Notes under the pieces: model-generated
The model's input: the letters and a program-made list of their open reading frames with translations, nothing else
What the model was told of the DNA's origin: nothing
The model's database searches: none
Origin: JAJUFS01 sp036381175
GTDB lineage: Bacteria; Pseudomonadota; Gammaproteobacteria; Natronospirales; JAJUFS01
Assembly: GCA_036381175.1 (NCBI GenBank)
Contig: DASVDI010000046.1
Location: forward strand, 1-64,000
Reading direction: 5' to 3'
Length of the DNA: 64,000 nt
Made by a program: the position numbers and the translations under genes
Part shown: positions 8,686 to 16,592 of the stretch, piece by piece
How positions within the stretch are numbered: position 1 is the first letter of the stretch
Layout of the letters: every line of letters begins with the position of its first letter

Positions 8686-9888
8686 ATGGCAACGTCTCAC
8701 GCTCGAAAAATGAAACCGAATCTTCAGAAGCTTAACGAACAGGTGATCGTCATCACCGGTGCTACCAGCGGCATCGGGCTCGCCACCGCCCGCATGGCGG
8801 CGAAACGCGGCGCGCGGCTCGTGCTCGCCGCGCGTGACGAGGCTGCCGTGCGACAGCTCGCCGAGGAATTGAACGCCGCCGGCTGTGAAGCCGTTGCCGT
8901 CACCGCGGACGTCTCACACGAAGACGACGTGCAAGCGATCGTCGAGGCCGCGCGCGAGCGCTTCGGCGGATTCGACACCTGGGTCAACAACGCGGCGGTG
9001 TCGATGTACGGCCATCTGCTTGATGAACCCATCAAGGATGAACGGCAATTGTTCGAAACCAACTACTGGGGAACCGTTCATGGCTCGCGCGCGGCGGCCA
9101 TGCACCTGCGCGACAAGGGTGGCGCGATCATCAACGTCGGCAGCGCAAACTCCGATTACGCCGCGCCCCTGCAAGGAACATTCAGCGCATCGAAACATGC
9201 CGTGAAGGGCTACACGGATGCGTTGCGCATGGAACTCGAAGAAGAAGGCGCGCCGGTTTCAGTGACGCTGGTAAAACCCAGCCCTATCGATACGCCGTAT
9301 GCGCATCACGCGCGCAATCATCTTGAAAACGAACCGCGGCAAACGCCGCCGATGTATTCACCGGAAATCGCGGCAAAAGCCATTCTTTTTTGTGCGGAAC
9401 ATCCGAAGCGCGACATCTACATCGGCGGCGCGGGAAGATTGTTCTCACTCGCAGGGCACGTCGCGCCGCGTCTCATGGATCGCATCATGAGTCGTGCGGG
9501 AACGCGCATGCAGAAAACCGGCCGCCCCGACGACGGTCGCGACAGTCTTTATTCACCGGACTCCGACATGCAGGAACGCGGCGAACAGCAAGGGCGCGTC
9601 ATGAAGACGAGCCTCTACACCAGTGCGGCGATGCATCCGAAACGCACCGGCGTATTGATCGTGGCATCGGGCGTTGTCGCGGGTTTGTTGTGGCGCGCGT
9701 ATCGAAATAACGGAAGGAATGGCCACGCGCATCTCGACGGGCTCGCGCATGAAAGCAGCAAGGCAAAACGTTCGCTGAAAAAAGCGAGCCACCTCCTGGA
9801 ACACGAAGGAAAGCATTTCGCGCACACGCTGCCGAAGCTCGGCCGCAAGGCAAGACACGCCATCGAACGCAACCTGCCGCGGCATTGA
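8686..9888 (+). CDS. SDR-family protein with Phe in place of catalytic Tyr and a C-terminal extension
   Basis: 400 aa. The ATG at 8686 follows AGGAGG at 8675-8680. About residues 14-250 form a short-chain dehydrogenase/reductase Rossmann domain: cofactor loop TGATSGIG, NNAAVS, and the catalytic region NVGSANSDYAAPLQGTFSASKHAVKGY. The usual catalytic YxxxK reads FSASK (codon TTC), so the general-base Tyr is missing while Ser and Lys remain. A C-terminal extension of about 100 residues contains a short hydrophobic stretch (GVLIVASGVVAGLLW) and a basic, His-rich tail, suggesting a membrane-associated end. Redox activity is doubtful without the Tyr; binding or a different reaction is possible. 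Confidence 0.85.
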   Translation: MATSHARKMKPNLQKLNEQVIVITGATSGIGLATARMAAKRGARLVLAARDEAAVRQLAEELNAAGCEAVAVTADVSHEDDVQAIVEAARERFGGFDTWVNNAAVSMYGHLLDEPIKDERQLFETNYWGTVHGSRAAAMHLRDKGGAIINVGSANSDYAAPLQGTFSASKHAVKGYTDALRMELEEEGAPVSVTLVKPSPIDTPYAHHARNHLENEPRQTPPMYSPEIAAKAILFCAEHPKRDIYIGGAGRLFSLAGHVAPRLMDRIMSRAGTRMQKTGRPDDGRDSLYSPDSDMQERGEQQGRVMKTSLYTSAAMHPKRTGVLIVASGVVAGLLWRAYRNNGRNGHAHLDGLAHESSKAKRSLKKASHLLEHEGKHFAHTLPKLGRKARHAIERNLPRH

Positions 9889-9901
9889 TCGTGCGGAAAC
9901 A

Positions 9902-9942
9902 AAAAGCCCGCCGCGCAGGGGACGGGAGGCGGGCGGGCTGAA
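9902..9942 (-). terminator. Probable terminator for leftward transcription
   Basis: Read on the minus strand, AGCCCGCC pairs with GGCGGGCT and is followed by TTTTTG. It lies between the convergent SDR and GNAT genes. The rest of 9943-10244 holds only one hairpin (10113-10132). Confidence 0.55.
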
Positions 9943-10112
9943 GTCCGCGATGAGCCGGGGGGAGCCCATGCGGCAGTGTTCATGATGGACTGCGAGTTTG
10001 ATGAACCGGTGAACGAAATGCGGAGTTGCGCTGACGTCGTTCTTCTTTATGCGCTGCGTCAACCTTTGTGACGGATCGAAAAAAGCTCGAGAGTTTGCTG
10101 AACGAAGCCGTC

Positions 10113-10132
10113 ATTCCCGCGCAGGCGGGAAT
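10113..10132. repeat. ATTCCCGC hairpin, dispersed-repeat type
   Basis: ATTCCCGC, GCAG loop, GCGGGAAT, flanked by GTC and CCAG. This short palindrome is a frequent intergenic repeat in gamma- and betaproteobacteria; only one copy is seen here. Confidence 0.6.
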
Positions 10133-10244
10133 CCAGTTCAATAAGGAAACCTCGGACCGGCGTTGATCTTAAGAACCAGAAACTTTCTGGAAAACACCAG
10201 AAGGATTGCTCAATCGCGCCATTGAGGCTGGCTTTCCCCCGCCG

Positions 10245-10742
10245 TCACAACCGCCGATACATCACATACAAATCCACGTATTCGCCATTCGCGCGCTGAA
10301 ACGCCTCCGGCACCGTCCCCACAATCTCGAAGCCCAACGCTTGCCACAGCGAAACCGCCGCGCGGTTGGATGACACCACCGCGTTGAACTGCATCGCGCG
10401 GAAACCCTGCTCGCGCGCCCAGCGCAACGCGTATTCGCCCAGCGCCCTGCCAACGCCCTGGCCCTGGTGAGCCGGATTCACCATGAAACTCGCCGTCGCC
10501 ACGTGCGCACCTGGCCCCATCTGGTTCGGCCCCATCTTCGCCGTGCCGAGAATTTCGCCGTCTTCATCCACTGCCACCACGGCCTGGGCGGGCGGCGCGG
10601 CAAGCCACAGCGTGCGCGCATAACCTTCATCGGCATCCGGCGGATACGTGTACGTCTCGCGCGCGGCAACAATGCCGCGAAAGATCGGCCAGATCGCGGG
10701 CCAGTCTTTTTCCTCGAAAGGGCGGATCAGGAAATTGCTCAT
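10245..10742 (-). CDS. GNAT-family N-acetyltransferase
   Basis: 165 aa. Starts at 10742 behind AGGAGC. Residues 5-160 form the GNAT fold: IRPFEEKDWPAIWPIF at the N-terminus, the acetyl-CoA loop in VNPAHQGQGVGRALGEYALRWAREQG, and NRAAVSLWQALGFEIVGTVPEAF, the classic fourth-motif pattern. Such enzymes acetylate small amines, amino acids or protein N-termini; the substrate cannot be read from the sequence. It resembles phosphinothricin/YncA-type acetyltransferases. Monocistronic, convergent with the SDR gene. Confidence 0.9.
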   Translation of the reverse strand: MSNFLIRPFEEKDWPAIWPIFRGIVAARETYTYPPDADEGYARTLWLAAPPAQAVVAVDEDGEILGTAKMGPNQMGPGAHVATASFMVNPAHQGQGVGRALGEYALRWAREQGFRAMQFNAVVSSNRAAVSLWQALGFEIVGTVPEAFQRANGEYVDLYVMYRRL

Positions 10743-10983
10743 CAATGCTCCTGTGAATGTCGGGTCTGGTGGCGCGAGCACGGCATGATAGTCGGATAAC
10801 GTCTCCGTGATCACACGACTGACAACCACGAACGCCTGCCGGAGCACGACAAACTCGGAAATTGTCCCGATCAGTAAAAGATCATGCCCGAACACCGTTT
10901 TGAATCTTTATTTGTACCGATCGGGATAGAAATGGCGGCGATCAGTTTTTCTGCCCAAATCCGGGGTTCGCTGACGCGCTCTG

Positions 10984-11267
10984 CGTAGGTTGGCGGTGAG
11001 CGCACGAGGTCCCGGTACTCCGGGGGCGAACCCCAACATCACGTTCCGCGGCGCTGATCGCACGTAATGCCTTTCAACGCGATCAAGGTTTCGCCCGCTG
11101 CGCGGGGCGAACCACTTTTGTCTTGTCCAAAAGCAGGTTCGCAGTTCAGGGACATGGGTAACAGCTCGCGTAGCCCGGATAGAGCGGACCACAGGGGAGA
11201 GAAATCCGGGACTTTTCAAGGCGTTTCTCGTCCGCTGTCCGCTGCGCTACACGGGCGGCCGACTCAC
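10984..11267. repeat. Long dispersed repeat R1, copy A
   Basis: About 284 bp, nearly identical to 12773-13057 (only scattered differences) and partly to 14429-14572. It starts with CGTAGGTTGGCGGTGAGCG and ends with GCGGCCGACTCAC. Open frames through it read repeat sequence and have no ribosome-binding site or conserved domain, so I treat it as non-coding. It fills most of the 10743-11624 gap together with R2 copy 1; 10743-10983 shows nothing else. Confidence 0.85.
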
Positions 11268-11287
11268 TTTTCTTTGCGCGGCCAAAG

Positions 11288-11550
11288 AAAAAGCAAGCAA
11301 AAGAAAGGCCGCCCGATCAGCACTTGTTCATTCAAAGGAGACCTGCGGTGCGCGACGTGCGCGGGCACGCTCGGTAACTCGCCGGTCAGGCCGACGCTCG
11401 CTGTGCTCGCTTGACCCGCCTCGGTCTCGCCACCCCTCGCTGCGCGACGGAAACCGCTGACCCTCGTTGCACTCGGGTTCCGGTTTCCTGCTCCGACCCG
11501 CGCACGTCTACGCTCCTCGGTGTGCCTCAACGGGGGAAAAGCAAAAGCGC
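11288..11550. repeat. Long dispersed repeat R2, copy 1
   Basis: About 260 bp directly after R1 copy A. It contains TTGTTCATTCAAA, GAGACCTGCGGTGC, GGTAACTCGCCGGTCAGGCC and ends in GGGGGAAAAGCAAAAGCGC. It matches 14573-14823 closely in the same direction and 20514-20687 in the opposite direction. No coding evidence. Confidence 0.8.
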
Positions 11551-11624
11551 CAAGCCGCGTGCTCCGTCGATGCCGTGACGCAAGCAGTATTTCTCCAGGG
11601 GGGTGGGAACGATGCCAATCAGGA

Positions 11625-12065
11625 TCAATTCTTCATTTGCGCGTTTCGCACCATCCACGCTTCGACGTCATCGATCAAACATCGCGCTTCATGAATGCAT
11701 GCTGCAAGTGAGGCGTCGTCTATGTCTTCCCCTGTGTAATCGGCAAGATTGCGCTTGTGCCGCAGGCGGTCGAGAACCGCAACACGCGCCGATTCAGTTC
11801 CGAGGGTTAACGACAGCGACTGCAGCGTTGTGCGGTGGTGTCCCGGCACGCTCGTTGAAGGGCGATAACCGTTTGCCCAGAGCGCTGCGGTAGCGGTTTG
11901 CATGATTGCGCGGTAGGCGGCATCGAAGCGGGTTTCTGTGGAGATTTGCTCGTTGGCCGCGTCCTTGATCGCCCGATGTGCTGCGTCCAGCAACTGGCGC
12001 AAATCAGTATTGCGCGCGTAGTGTTCAATCAGCTGGCCAATCTTCAACAGATTTTTCAAGCTCAT
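11625..12065 (-). CDS. HEPN-like protein, partner of the nucleotidyltransferase
   Basis: 146 aa, all-helical. The C-terminal half holds RHKRNLADYTGEDIDDASLAACIHEA, a pattern seen in HEPN proteins near their RNase motif, though the usual RNxxxH His is replaced (RNLADY), so RNase activity is uncertain. It overlaps the 3' end of the upstream nucleotidyltransferase gene by 41 nt, indicating translational coupling. MNT-HEPN pairs often act as toxin-antitoxin modules in which the nucleotidyltransferase AMPylates the HEPN toxin; that role is inferred here. Confidence 0.75.
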   Translation of the reverse strand: MSLKNLLKIGQLIEHYARNTDLRQLLDAAHRAIKDAANEQISTETRFDAAYRAIMQTATAALWANGYRPSTSVPGHHRTTLQSLSLTLGTESARVAVLDRLRHKRNLADYTGEDIDDASLAACIHEARCLIDDVEAWMVRNAQMKN

Positions 12066-12642
12066 CGTGATCTCCCTTCACATGAATTTTCGGCTCCTTC
12101 CCTATGCGTGAAACAAACCGATCACGCATCGCCATCTTTCGCATGAAATCATCCATCGTCATCACCACCGGGTTCACCTCGCGGCCGAGCTTGTCGTGAA
12201 TATCCATCAACGCTTGCACAACATTCGCAAACGAAACATCGCCGATCACCAGCAGATCAATATCGCTACCGGCTTTTGCCGTGCCGCCGGCGATCGATCC
12301 GAACACGAACGCGTGCGTAACCGATTCACCCAGTGAAGCCAGCGCATCACGCAAGACATCCGCAATGCCGGATGTCTTCAGCACAATGCCTTGCAGTTCA
12401 TTGAAGATCGGTGAACGCGGATTCGCCTCGTAATGCCGCTGGTTGCCGATGCTGCGAACAGTCACCAGACCCGATTTCACCAGCCGCTCCAGCTCCCGCT
12501 GCACACCGCCGCGCCCCACGTTTGCGGCACGCATGATCTCGGCGAGGTAAAAGCTTCGGTCAGGCTGCGCAAACAGCAGGCCAAGCACGCGGGCCTGGGT
12601 GCGGGTGAAGAGCGCTTCGGAGAGGGAAAGGTTATTACTCAT
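12025..12642 (-). CDS. Winged-HTH/nucleotidyltransferase (MNT-type) fusion
   Basis: 205 aa. Residues 10-75 form a winged helix-turn-helix (RVLGLLFAQPDRSFYLAEIMRAA, then GGVQRELERLVKSGLV). Residues 105-200 form a minimal nucleotidyltransferase with FVFGSIAGGTAKAGSDIDLLV: GS at 115-116 and D127/D129 as metal ligands. It is the first gene of a pair with the HEPN gene. The HTH suggests it also represses its own promoter; GGGTA half-sites lie immediately upstream at 12646-12672. Start at 12642 has no Shine-Dalgarno and a GATAAT-like -10 lies only a few bases upstream, so the message may be leaderless. Confidence 0.88.
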   Translation of the reverse strand: MSNNLSLSEALFTRTQARVLGLLFAQPDRSFYLAEIMRAANVGRGGVQRELERLVKSGLVTVRSIGNQRHYEANPRSPIFNELQGIVLKTSGIADVLRDALASLGESVTHAFVFGSIAGGTAKAGSDIDLLVIGDVSFANVVQALMDIHDKLGREVNPVVMTMDDFMRKMAMRDRFVSRIGKEPKIHVKGDHDELEKSVEDWPAD

Positions 12643-12645
12643 ATT

Positions 12646-12672
12646 GGGTATTATCGTACCCGAACAGGGTAA
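12646..12672. promoter_or_regulatory. Candidate operator of the MNT-HEPN pair
   Basis: GGGTA (12646-12650), six bases, TACCC (12657-12661), then a further GGGTAA (12667-12672). The inverted pair overlaps the -10-like GATAAT of the leftward promoter, as expected for repression by the winged HTH encoded next to it. Confidence 0.5.
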
Positions 12673-12730
12673 CTTACAGTCAGATTCATTCGCCCGTTAG
12701 TCCAGGCGCATTGCTGGTCATCGAAGGAAT

Positions 12731-12755
12731 GTGGGAGCGGCTTCCAGCCGCGAAT
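12731..12755. repeat. Single REP-like hairpin
   Basis: Nearly identical to the hairpin at 7452-7476 (GTGGGAGCGGCTTCCAGCCG core). Located between the MNT gene and R1 copy B. Confidence 0.75.
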
Positions 12756-12772
12756 GACGAATCGGAAGTGTT

Positions 12773-13057
12773 CGTAGGTTGGCGGTGAGCGCACGAGGTC
12801 CCGGTACTCCGGGAGCGAACCCCAACATCACGTTCCGCGGCGCTGATCGCACGTAATGCCTTTCAACGCGATCAAGGTTTCGCCCGCTGCGCGGAGGCGA
12901 GCCACTTTTGTCTTGTCCAAAAGCAGGTTCGCAGTCCAGGGACATGGGTAACAGCTCGCGTAGCCCGGATAGAGCGGACCGCAGGGGAGAGAAATCCGGG
13001 ATATTTCAAGGCGTTCTCGTCCGCTGCTCCGCTTCGCTACGCGGGCGGCCGACTCAC
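12773..13057. repeat. Long dispersed repeat R1, copy B
   Basis: Second near-full copy of R1 in the same orientation as copy A. The pair therefore brackets the HEPN/MNT gene pair as direct repeats about 1.8 kb apart. No gene is seen between 12643 and 13196 otherwise. Confidence 0.85.
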
Positions 13058-13139
13058 TCTCCTCCACTAAATAGATCAACAAAATTTGTTAAGAACGCGT
13101 TCGTGAGCTAAAGTTTTCTTAAAATCCAAATGGACCGGC

Positions 13140-13161
13140 TAAGACAACCAAAGTTGTCTTA
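13140..13161. promoter_or_regulatory. Perfect 9-bp inverted repeat upstream of Fic gene
   Basis: TAAGACAAC, spacer CAAA, GTTGTCTTA. It lies 35 bp before the Fic start in an AT-rich leader (13060-13196) that also holds GTTAAGAACGCGTTC. Size and position fit an operator, possibly for the winged helix at the Fic C-terminus. No T run follows, which argues against a terminator. Confidence 0.6.
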
Positions 13162-13196
13162 GGAATTCCGACAAATCCTGGCCAGAGGAAAGGCAC

Positions 13197-14363
13197 ATGC
13201 GACGCACTACCGGAGAATATGTTGAGGCGAGCCTTTCCGGCTCCCGTTACCAGGCATTCGTACCGTCACCGCTTCCACCGAATCCGCCCATCGAATGGTC
13301 TGCCGATCTCAGCACGCTTCGGGATAAAGCGAACCGCGCGCTGGGGCGCCTGGACATGATCGACGGCATTCTTCCGGACAAGCACCTCTTTCTCTATCAA
13401 TACGTCCGCAAGGAAGCCGTTCTGTCATCTCAGATTGAGGGTACGCAATCATCTATTTCGGACTTGCTGCTTTTCGAAATGGAAGAAGTGCCGGGCGTTC
13501 CTCTTGATGATGTACGCGAGGTGTCCAATTACGTCGCTGCCATGAATTACGGCCTCAAACGGGTCAAGGATGGCTTTCCGATCTCCCTGCGTCTGATCCG
13601 GGAAATTCACGGCGTATTGCTCAACGGTGGGCGAGGACGCGACAAGGAACCGGGTGAATTCCGGCGTAGCCAGGTCTGGTTGGGAGGCGCATCACCAGCG
13701 GACGCAGAATTTGTGCCGCCCCCGCCGGAACGCCTCATGGCCTGTCTTGATCCTTTCGAAAAATACCTGCACGACCAGCCCGAACGCGCGCCGGTACTCA
13801 TCAAGGCCGCCCTGGCGCACGTGCAGTTCGAGACCATCCATCCGTTCAAGGACGGCAACGGGCGGCTGGGAAGGCTTTTGATCACGCTCCTGTTGTGCAC
13901 TGAAGACGTACTGCACGAACCGATGCTTTATCTCTCATTGTTCTTCAAACAGAACCGACAGGCTTACTACGATCACCTGCAGGCCGTGCGTGTCGAGGGT
14001 GATTGGGAAGGCTGGCTGAAATTCTTCTTTCAGGGTGTTTATGAGTCCGCAGGCCAGGCCGTGGGAACGGCGCAAAGGCTGCTTCAACTATTCGAATCCG
14101 ACCGCGTTCGCCTGCAAGGCATTGGCCGCGCTGCGGGTTCGGCAGTTCGCCTGCATCAACACCTGCAGGCCAAGCCAATGACCACGGCGATGGATGCGTC
14201 GAAAGCCCTGGGCTTGTCAGAAACCGCCGCAAACAAGGCACTCGCGCGCCTGGAAGAAATGGGCATCGTCAATGAACTCACAGGACAGCAGCGTTACCGC
14301 ATTTTCGGATACGGTCAGTATCTGAATATCCTTGCGGAAGGCACGGAGCCTTTCGAGCGTTAA
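13197..14363 (+). CDS. Fic-domain AMPylase with C-terminal winged helix
   Basis: 388 aa. Residues 20-100 match the Fic N-terminal region and carry the inhibitory helix motif SSQIEG (S77, E81, G82), placing it with class II Fic proteins held inactive by their own Glu. The active-site motif HPFKDGNGRLGR spans 215-226 with catalytic His215. Residues 310-380 look like a winged helix (KALGLSETAANKALARLEEMGIVNELT). Such proteins transfer AMP from ATP to target side chains; targets are unknown. It stands alone between repeat blocks. Start after AGAGGAAAGG. Confidence 0.93.
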   Translation: MRRTTGEYVEASLSGSRYQAFVPSPLPPNPPIEWSADLSTLRDKANRALGRLDMIDGILPDKHLFLYQYVRKEAVLSSQIEGTQSSISDLLLFEMEEVPGVPLDDVREVSNYVAAMNYGLKRVKDGFPISLRLIREIHGVLLNGGRGRDKEPGEFRRSQVWLGGASPADAEFVPPPPERLMACLDPFEKYLHDQPERAPVLIKAALAHVQFETIHPFKDGNGRLGRLLITLLLCTEDVLHEPMLYLSLFFKQNRQAYYDHLQAVRVEGDWEGWLKFFFQGVYESAGQAVGTAQRLLQLFESDRVRLQGIGRAAGSAVRLHQHLQAKPMTTAMDASKALGLSETAANKALARLEEMGIVNELTGQQRYRIFGYGQYLNILAEGTEPFER

Positions 14364-14388
14364 TCCTTCGGGCGCCAATCGAAGTCAC

Positions 14389-14411
14389 GTAGGAGCGGTC
14401 TGTGACCGCGA
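14389..14411. repeat. Single REP-like hairpin
   Basis: GTAGGAGCGGTCTGTGACCG followed by CG: the GCGGTC/GACCGC variant of the same REP family, directly after the Fic gene. Confidence 0.7.
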
Positions 14412-14428
14412 TGGTGCCGTCTGCTTTT

Positions 14429-14572
14429 CGTAGGTTGGCGGTGAGCGTAGCGAACCCCAACATCCTGTTTGGCACCTGCGGCGCCAACCATTACGTAATG
14501 CCTTTCAACTCAATCAACGTTTCGCCCGCTGCGCGGCGGCGACCCACTTTTGTCTTGTCCAAAAGTAGGCAA
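14429..14572. repeat. Dispersed repeat R1, copy C (diverged, shortened)
   Basis: Begins CGTAGGTTGGCGGTGAGCG, lacks part of the R1 middle, then rejoins at ACGTAATGCCTTTCAAC and CACTTTTGTCTTGTCCAAAAG. It passes into R2 copy 2, the same R1-R2 order as at 10984-11550. Confidence 0.75.
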
Positions 14573-14823
14573 AAACGCTTTCCCGATCGGTTCTTGTTCA
14601 TTCAAACGAGACCTGCGGTGCTCGACGCTTGCGGGCACGCTCGGTAACTCGCCGGTCAGGCCGGCGCTCGCCGTGCTCGCTTGACCCGCCTCGGTCTCGC
14701 CACCCCTCGCTCTGCGCGACGGAAACCGCTGACCCTCGTTGCACTCCGGTTCCGGTTTCCTGCTCCGGACCCGCGCCCGTCAACGCTCCTCGGTGTGCCT
14801 CAACGGGGGAAAAGCAAAAGCGC
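14573..14823. repeat. Long dispersed repeat R2, copy 2
   Basis: Close match to 11288-11550 in the same orientation, ending in GGGGGAAAAGCAAAAGCGC. It marks the left border of the AT-richer restriction-modification segment. Confidence 0.8.
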
Positions 14824-14919
14824 AAAGGACTAAATGCTTCTGGCTGTTTGGTGGGCGTGAGCACCGCTGGATTGAACCCGCCCATTCTTCATTTTGCCAT
14901 TCGTGAAACAACCACAACG

Positions 14920-15387
14920 TTAATGCTCTAACACAACTTTAAACGATTCCAAAATTCGGTAAGTGCATTCCACGGCCTCTTTTATCTCCCGAAATGTCAT
15001 TGTCGCTCCATGTGCATGTGCGACATCATTCCGGGCGCCTATTGCTGAAGAATATCGGCTCACGTCCTGCTCCGTTAACGCTTCGCTCCATTCCGTCTTA
15101 CCCGCCTCTCTGAATAAACCGAGTAGGCCGGACAACTGTTCCTTCTTCACGCCCCTCAGCACATTACGCATCGCTCCCTTTGTGAAAGACGCAAGCTTTA
15201 CGTCTTCGGAGCTATCTGCCATTTCGCGGACAAGTCCATGAACAATTTGCTCTACCTCAGCGCAGAAAACGATCAGCAAATATTGCGTCAGAAAAGCTTC
15301 TATTTCTGTGTCGCGCGCTCCTGACTCGTCCAAATGCCTTTCGCATTGCTCCAAGACTGTTTCCGTTCTTAGAAGTTGTATGGCCAT
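14920..15387 (-). CDS. HEPN-domain protein, second gene of DUF262 operon
   Basis: 155 aa, helical. The motif RNDVAHAHG (about residues 118-126) carries the RNxxxH pair typical of active HEPN RNases. The N-terminal half (ETVLEQCERHLDESGARDTEIEAFLTQYL) fits the RiboL-PSP or MAE_28990-type HEPN families. Its ATG begins 2 nt after the DUF262 stop and has no Shine-Dalgarno of its own, so translation is probably coupled. HEPN proteins of these families are often found beside restriction-modification genes as RNA-cleaving effectors; that function here is inferred. Confidence 0.8.
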   Translation of the reverse strand: MAIQLLRTETVLEQCERHLDESGARDTEIEAFLTQYLLIVFCAEVEQIVHGLVREMADSSEDVKLASFTKGAMRNVLRGVKKEQLSGLLGLFREAGKTEWSEALTEQDVSRYSSAIGARNDVAHAHGATMTFREIKEAVECTYRILESFKVVLEH

Positions 15388-15389
15388 AA

Positions 15390-16460
15390 CTAACGATCAA
15401 ATGCGGCGTATACAGTCTCGAATCGCTGTCTGACGACTCGCTCATCGCTCGTGCTAACGGAAACAGAATCAATGAAACCGTCGTCGGCCCTTAGAGCGGT
15501 AAAGATTTCGTCCAAGTTTTTGTCTCCCAACGCTTCATGATGTTCCATGCAAGCGGAAAGAAAACAATCCAGAGCGGCATAATTTAATCTGCCTCTTAGA
15601 TGAAACGCTCGTTCCGGAAGCTGCTCCGTCACGGCTTGAACTGCCGCTTGGAACCGTCGTTCAAGTTGGTGAATACTCTCGGTGCGTTCTGCATCCGGTA
15701 GGCGATTAACAGACGACATGAAAGCATTGAGAAAACGTTTCATTGGTTTTTCATATGTACGCCAAGTTTTCCAAAGAGCGGTTACTCGAAGAATTAACTC
15801 GACGTCGCGAAGTCTTTTGTCTGGTAGTGGTTTTCCCAATAAGCGCCGCCAATTGCGCTCGACGTTCAAGGCTTCCAACGATCTATAGAAGTCTCCGAAG
15901 TAGACGCATTTTCTGACTTCCATCGGATTTAGATTGACGCCTCCCGTGTTGAGGCGTTCAAAGATTTGATAGACGCTAGAGTCATCGTTGGGATCAAGCT
16001 GCTGAATTACTGTCGCCCTGAGAACTGCGTCGTTAAGCTGAAATTGGTCGGCCTCGTCCAAATCCTGATAATTCTTTCCTTCCCACCTAGGATGTACGTT
16101 CTTTAAACGGAAAACGCGATCTTCGAAGTACCCTCGGAAGAACTGGATTGCACTTTTGATCCGTTGCTGTCCGTCGATTACTAGCAACTTATTGGTGTTT
16201 CGTTCTTTATAGAGAAAGACTCCTGGTACTGGCAGACCGAGAAGGAACGATTCAATCAGTTTGCTTGCTTTGGATTGATCCCATACATAGTTTCTCTGGA
16301 ACGGAGGAATCTGTAGTTGGCCGGCATCGTCCTTGTCTATATAGCCTTTCAATGTGAAATCAGCTGGATAGTATGAGATCTGATAAGTAACAGTATCGGC
16401 CTCTTCTTCCTCAGGCTTTTCCGTATGCTCAACTTCCCAGTCTTCGTTATTTGCGGCCAT
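15390..16460 (-). CDS. DUF262 (GmrS/ParB-like) protein
   Basis: 356 aa. Starts at 16460 behind AGAGGT. After an acidic N-terminus, residues 35-240 carry the DUF262 signatures: IPPFQRNYVW (51-60), the nucleotide-site motif VIDGQQR (DGQQR at 96-100) and IFERLNTGGVNLNPMEVRKC. In GmrSD and SspE such domains hydrolyse NTP and control a fused or partner nuclease. No DUF1524 HNH motif is visible in the C-terminal 110 residues, so the nuclease function may be supplied by the HEPN protein downstream. Divergent from the methyltransferase gene across a 172-bp shared region. Confidence 0.9.
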   Translation of the reverse strand: MAANNEDWEVEHTEKPEEEEADTVTYQISYYPADFTLKGYIDKDDAGQLQIPPFQRNYVWDQSKASKLIESFLLGLPVPGVFLYKERNTNKLLVIDGQQRIKSAIQFFRGYFEDRVFRLKNVHPRWEGKNYQDLDEADQFQLNDAVLRATVIQQLDPNDDSSVYQIFERLNTGGVNLNPMEVRKCVYFGDFYRSLEALNVERNWRRLLGKPLPDKRLRDVELILRVTALWKTWRTYEKPMKRFLNAFMSSVNRLPDAERTESIHQLERRFQAAVQAVTEQLPERAFHLRGRLNYAALDCFLSACMEHHEALGDKNLDEIFTALRADDGFIDSVSVSTSDERVVRQRFETVYAAFDR

Positions 16461-16562
16461 CAGGACCTCTGTTTCGGGATGTGTTGCACGATTTTGGCGC
16501 GTATCAATGCGACGCAGCAAGGCGAGTTATTGCTCCGACATTAGAATTTGCAATTAAAGTCC

Positions 16563-16591
16563 TTGATCCCGTCTCCTTTGCTAGGTATAAA
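16563..16591 (+). promoter_or_regulatory. Sigma-70-like promoter of the restriction-modification operon
   Basis: -35 TTGATC (16563-16568), 17-bp spacer, -10 TATAAA (16586-16591). The predicted start site falls inside the palindrome at 16593-16609. Confidence 0.6.
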
Positions 16592-16592
16592 A

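Noticed and set aside
11067..11414. Apparent coding frames in repeats R1 and R2
   Set aside because: The same frames recur with each repeat copy, carry frame changes between copies and have no ribosome sites; treated as repeat DNA.
15390..16460. Complete GmrSD-type (type IV) restriction enzyme
   Set aside because: No DUF1524 HNH motif seen in the DUF262 protein or next to it.
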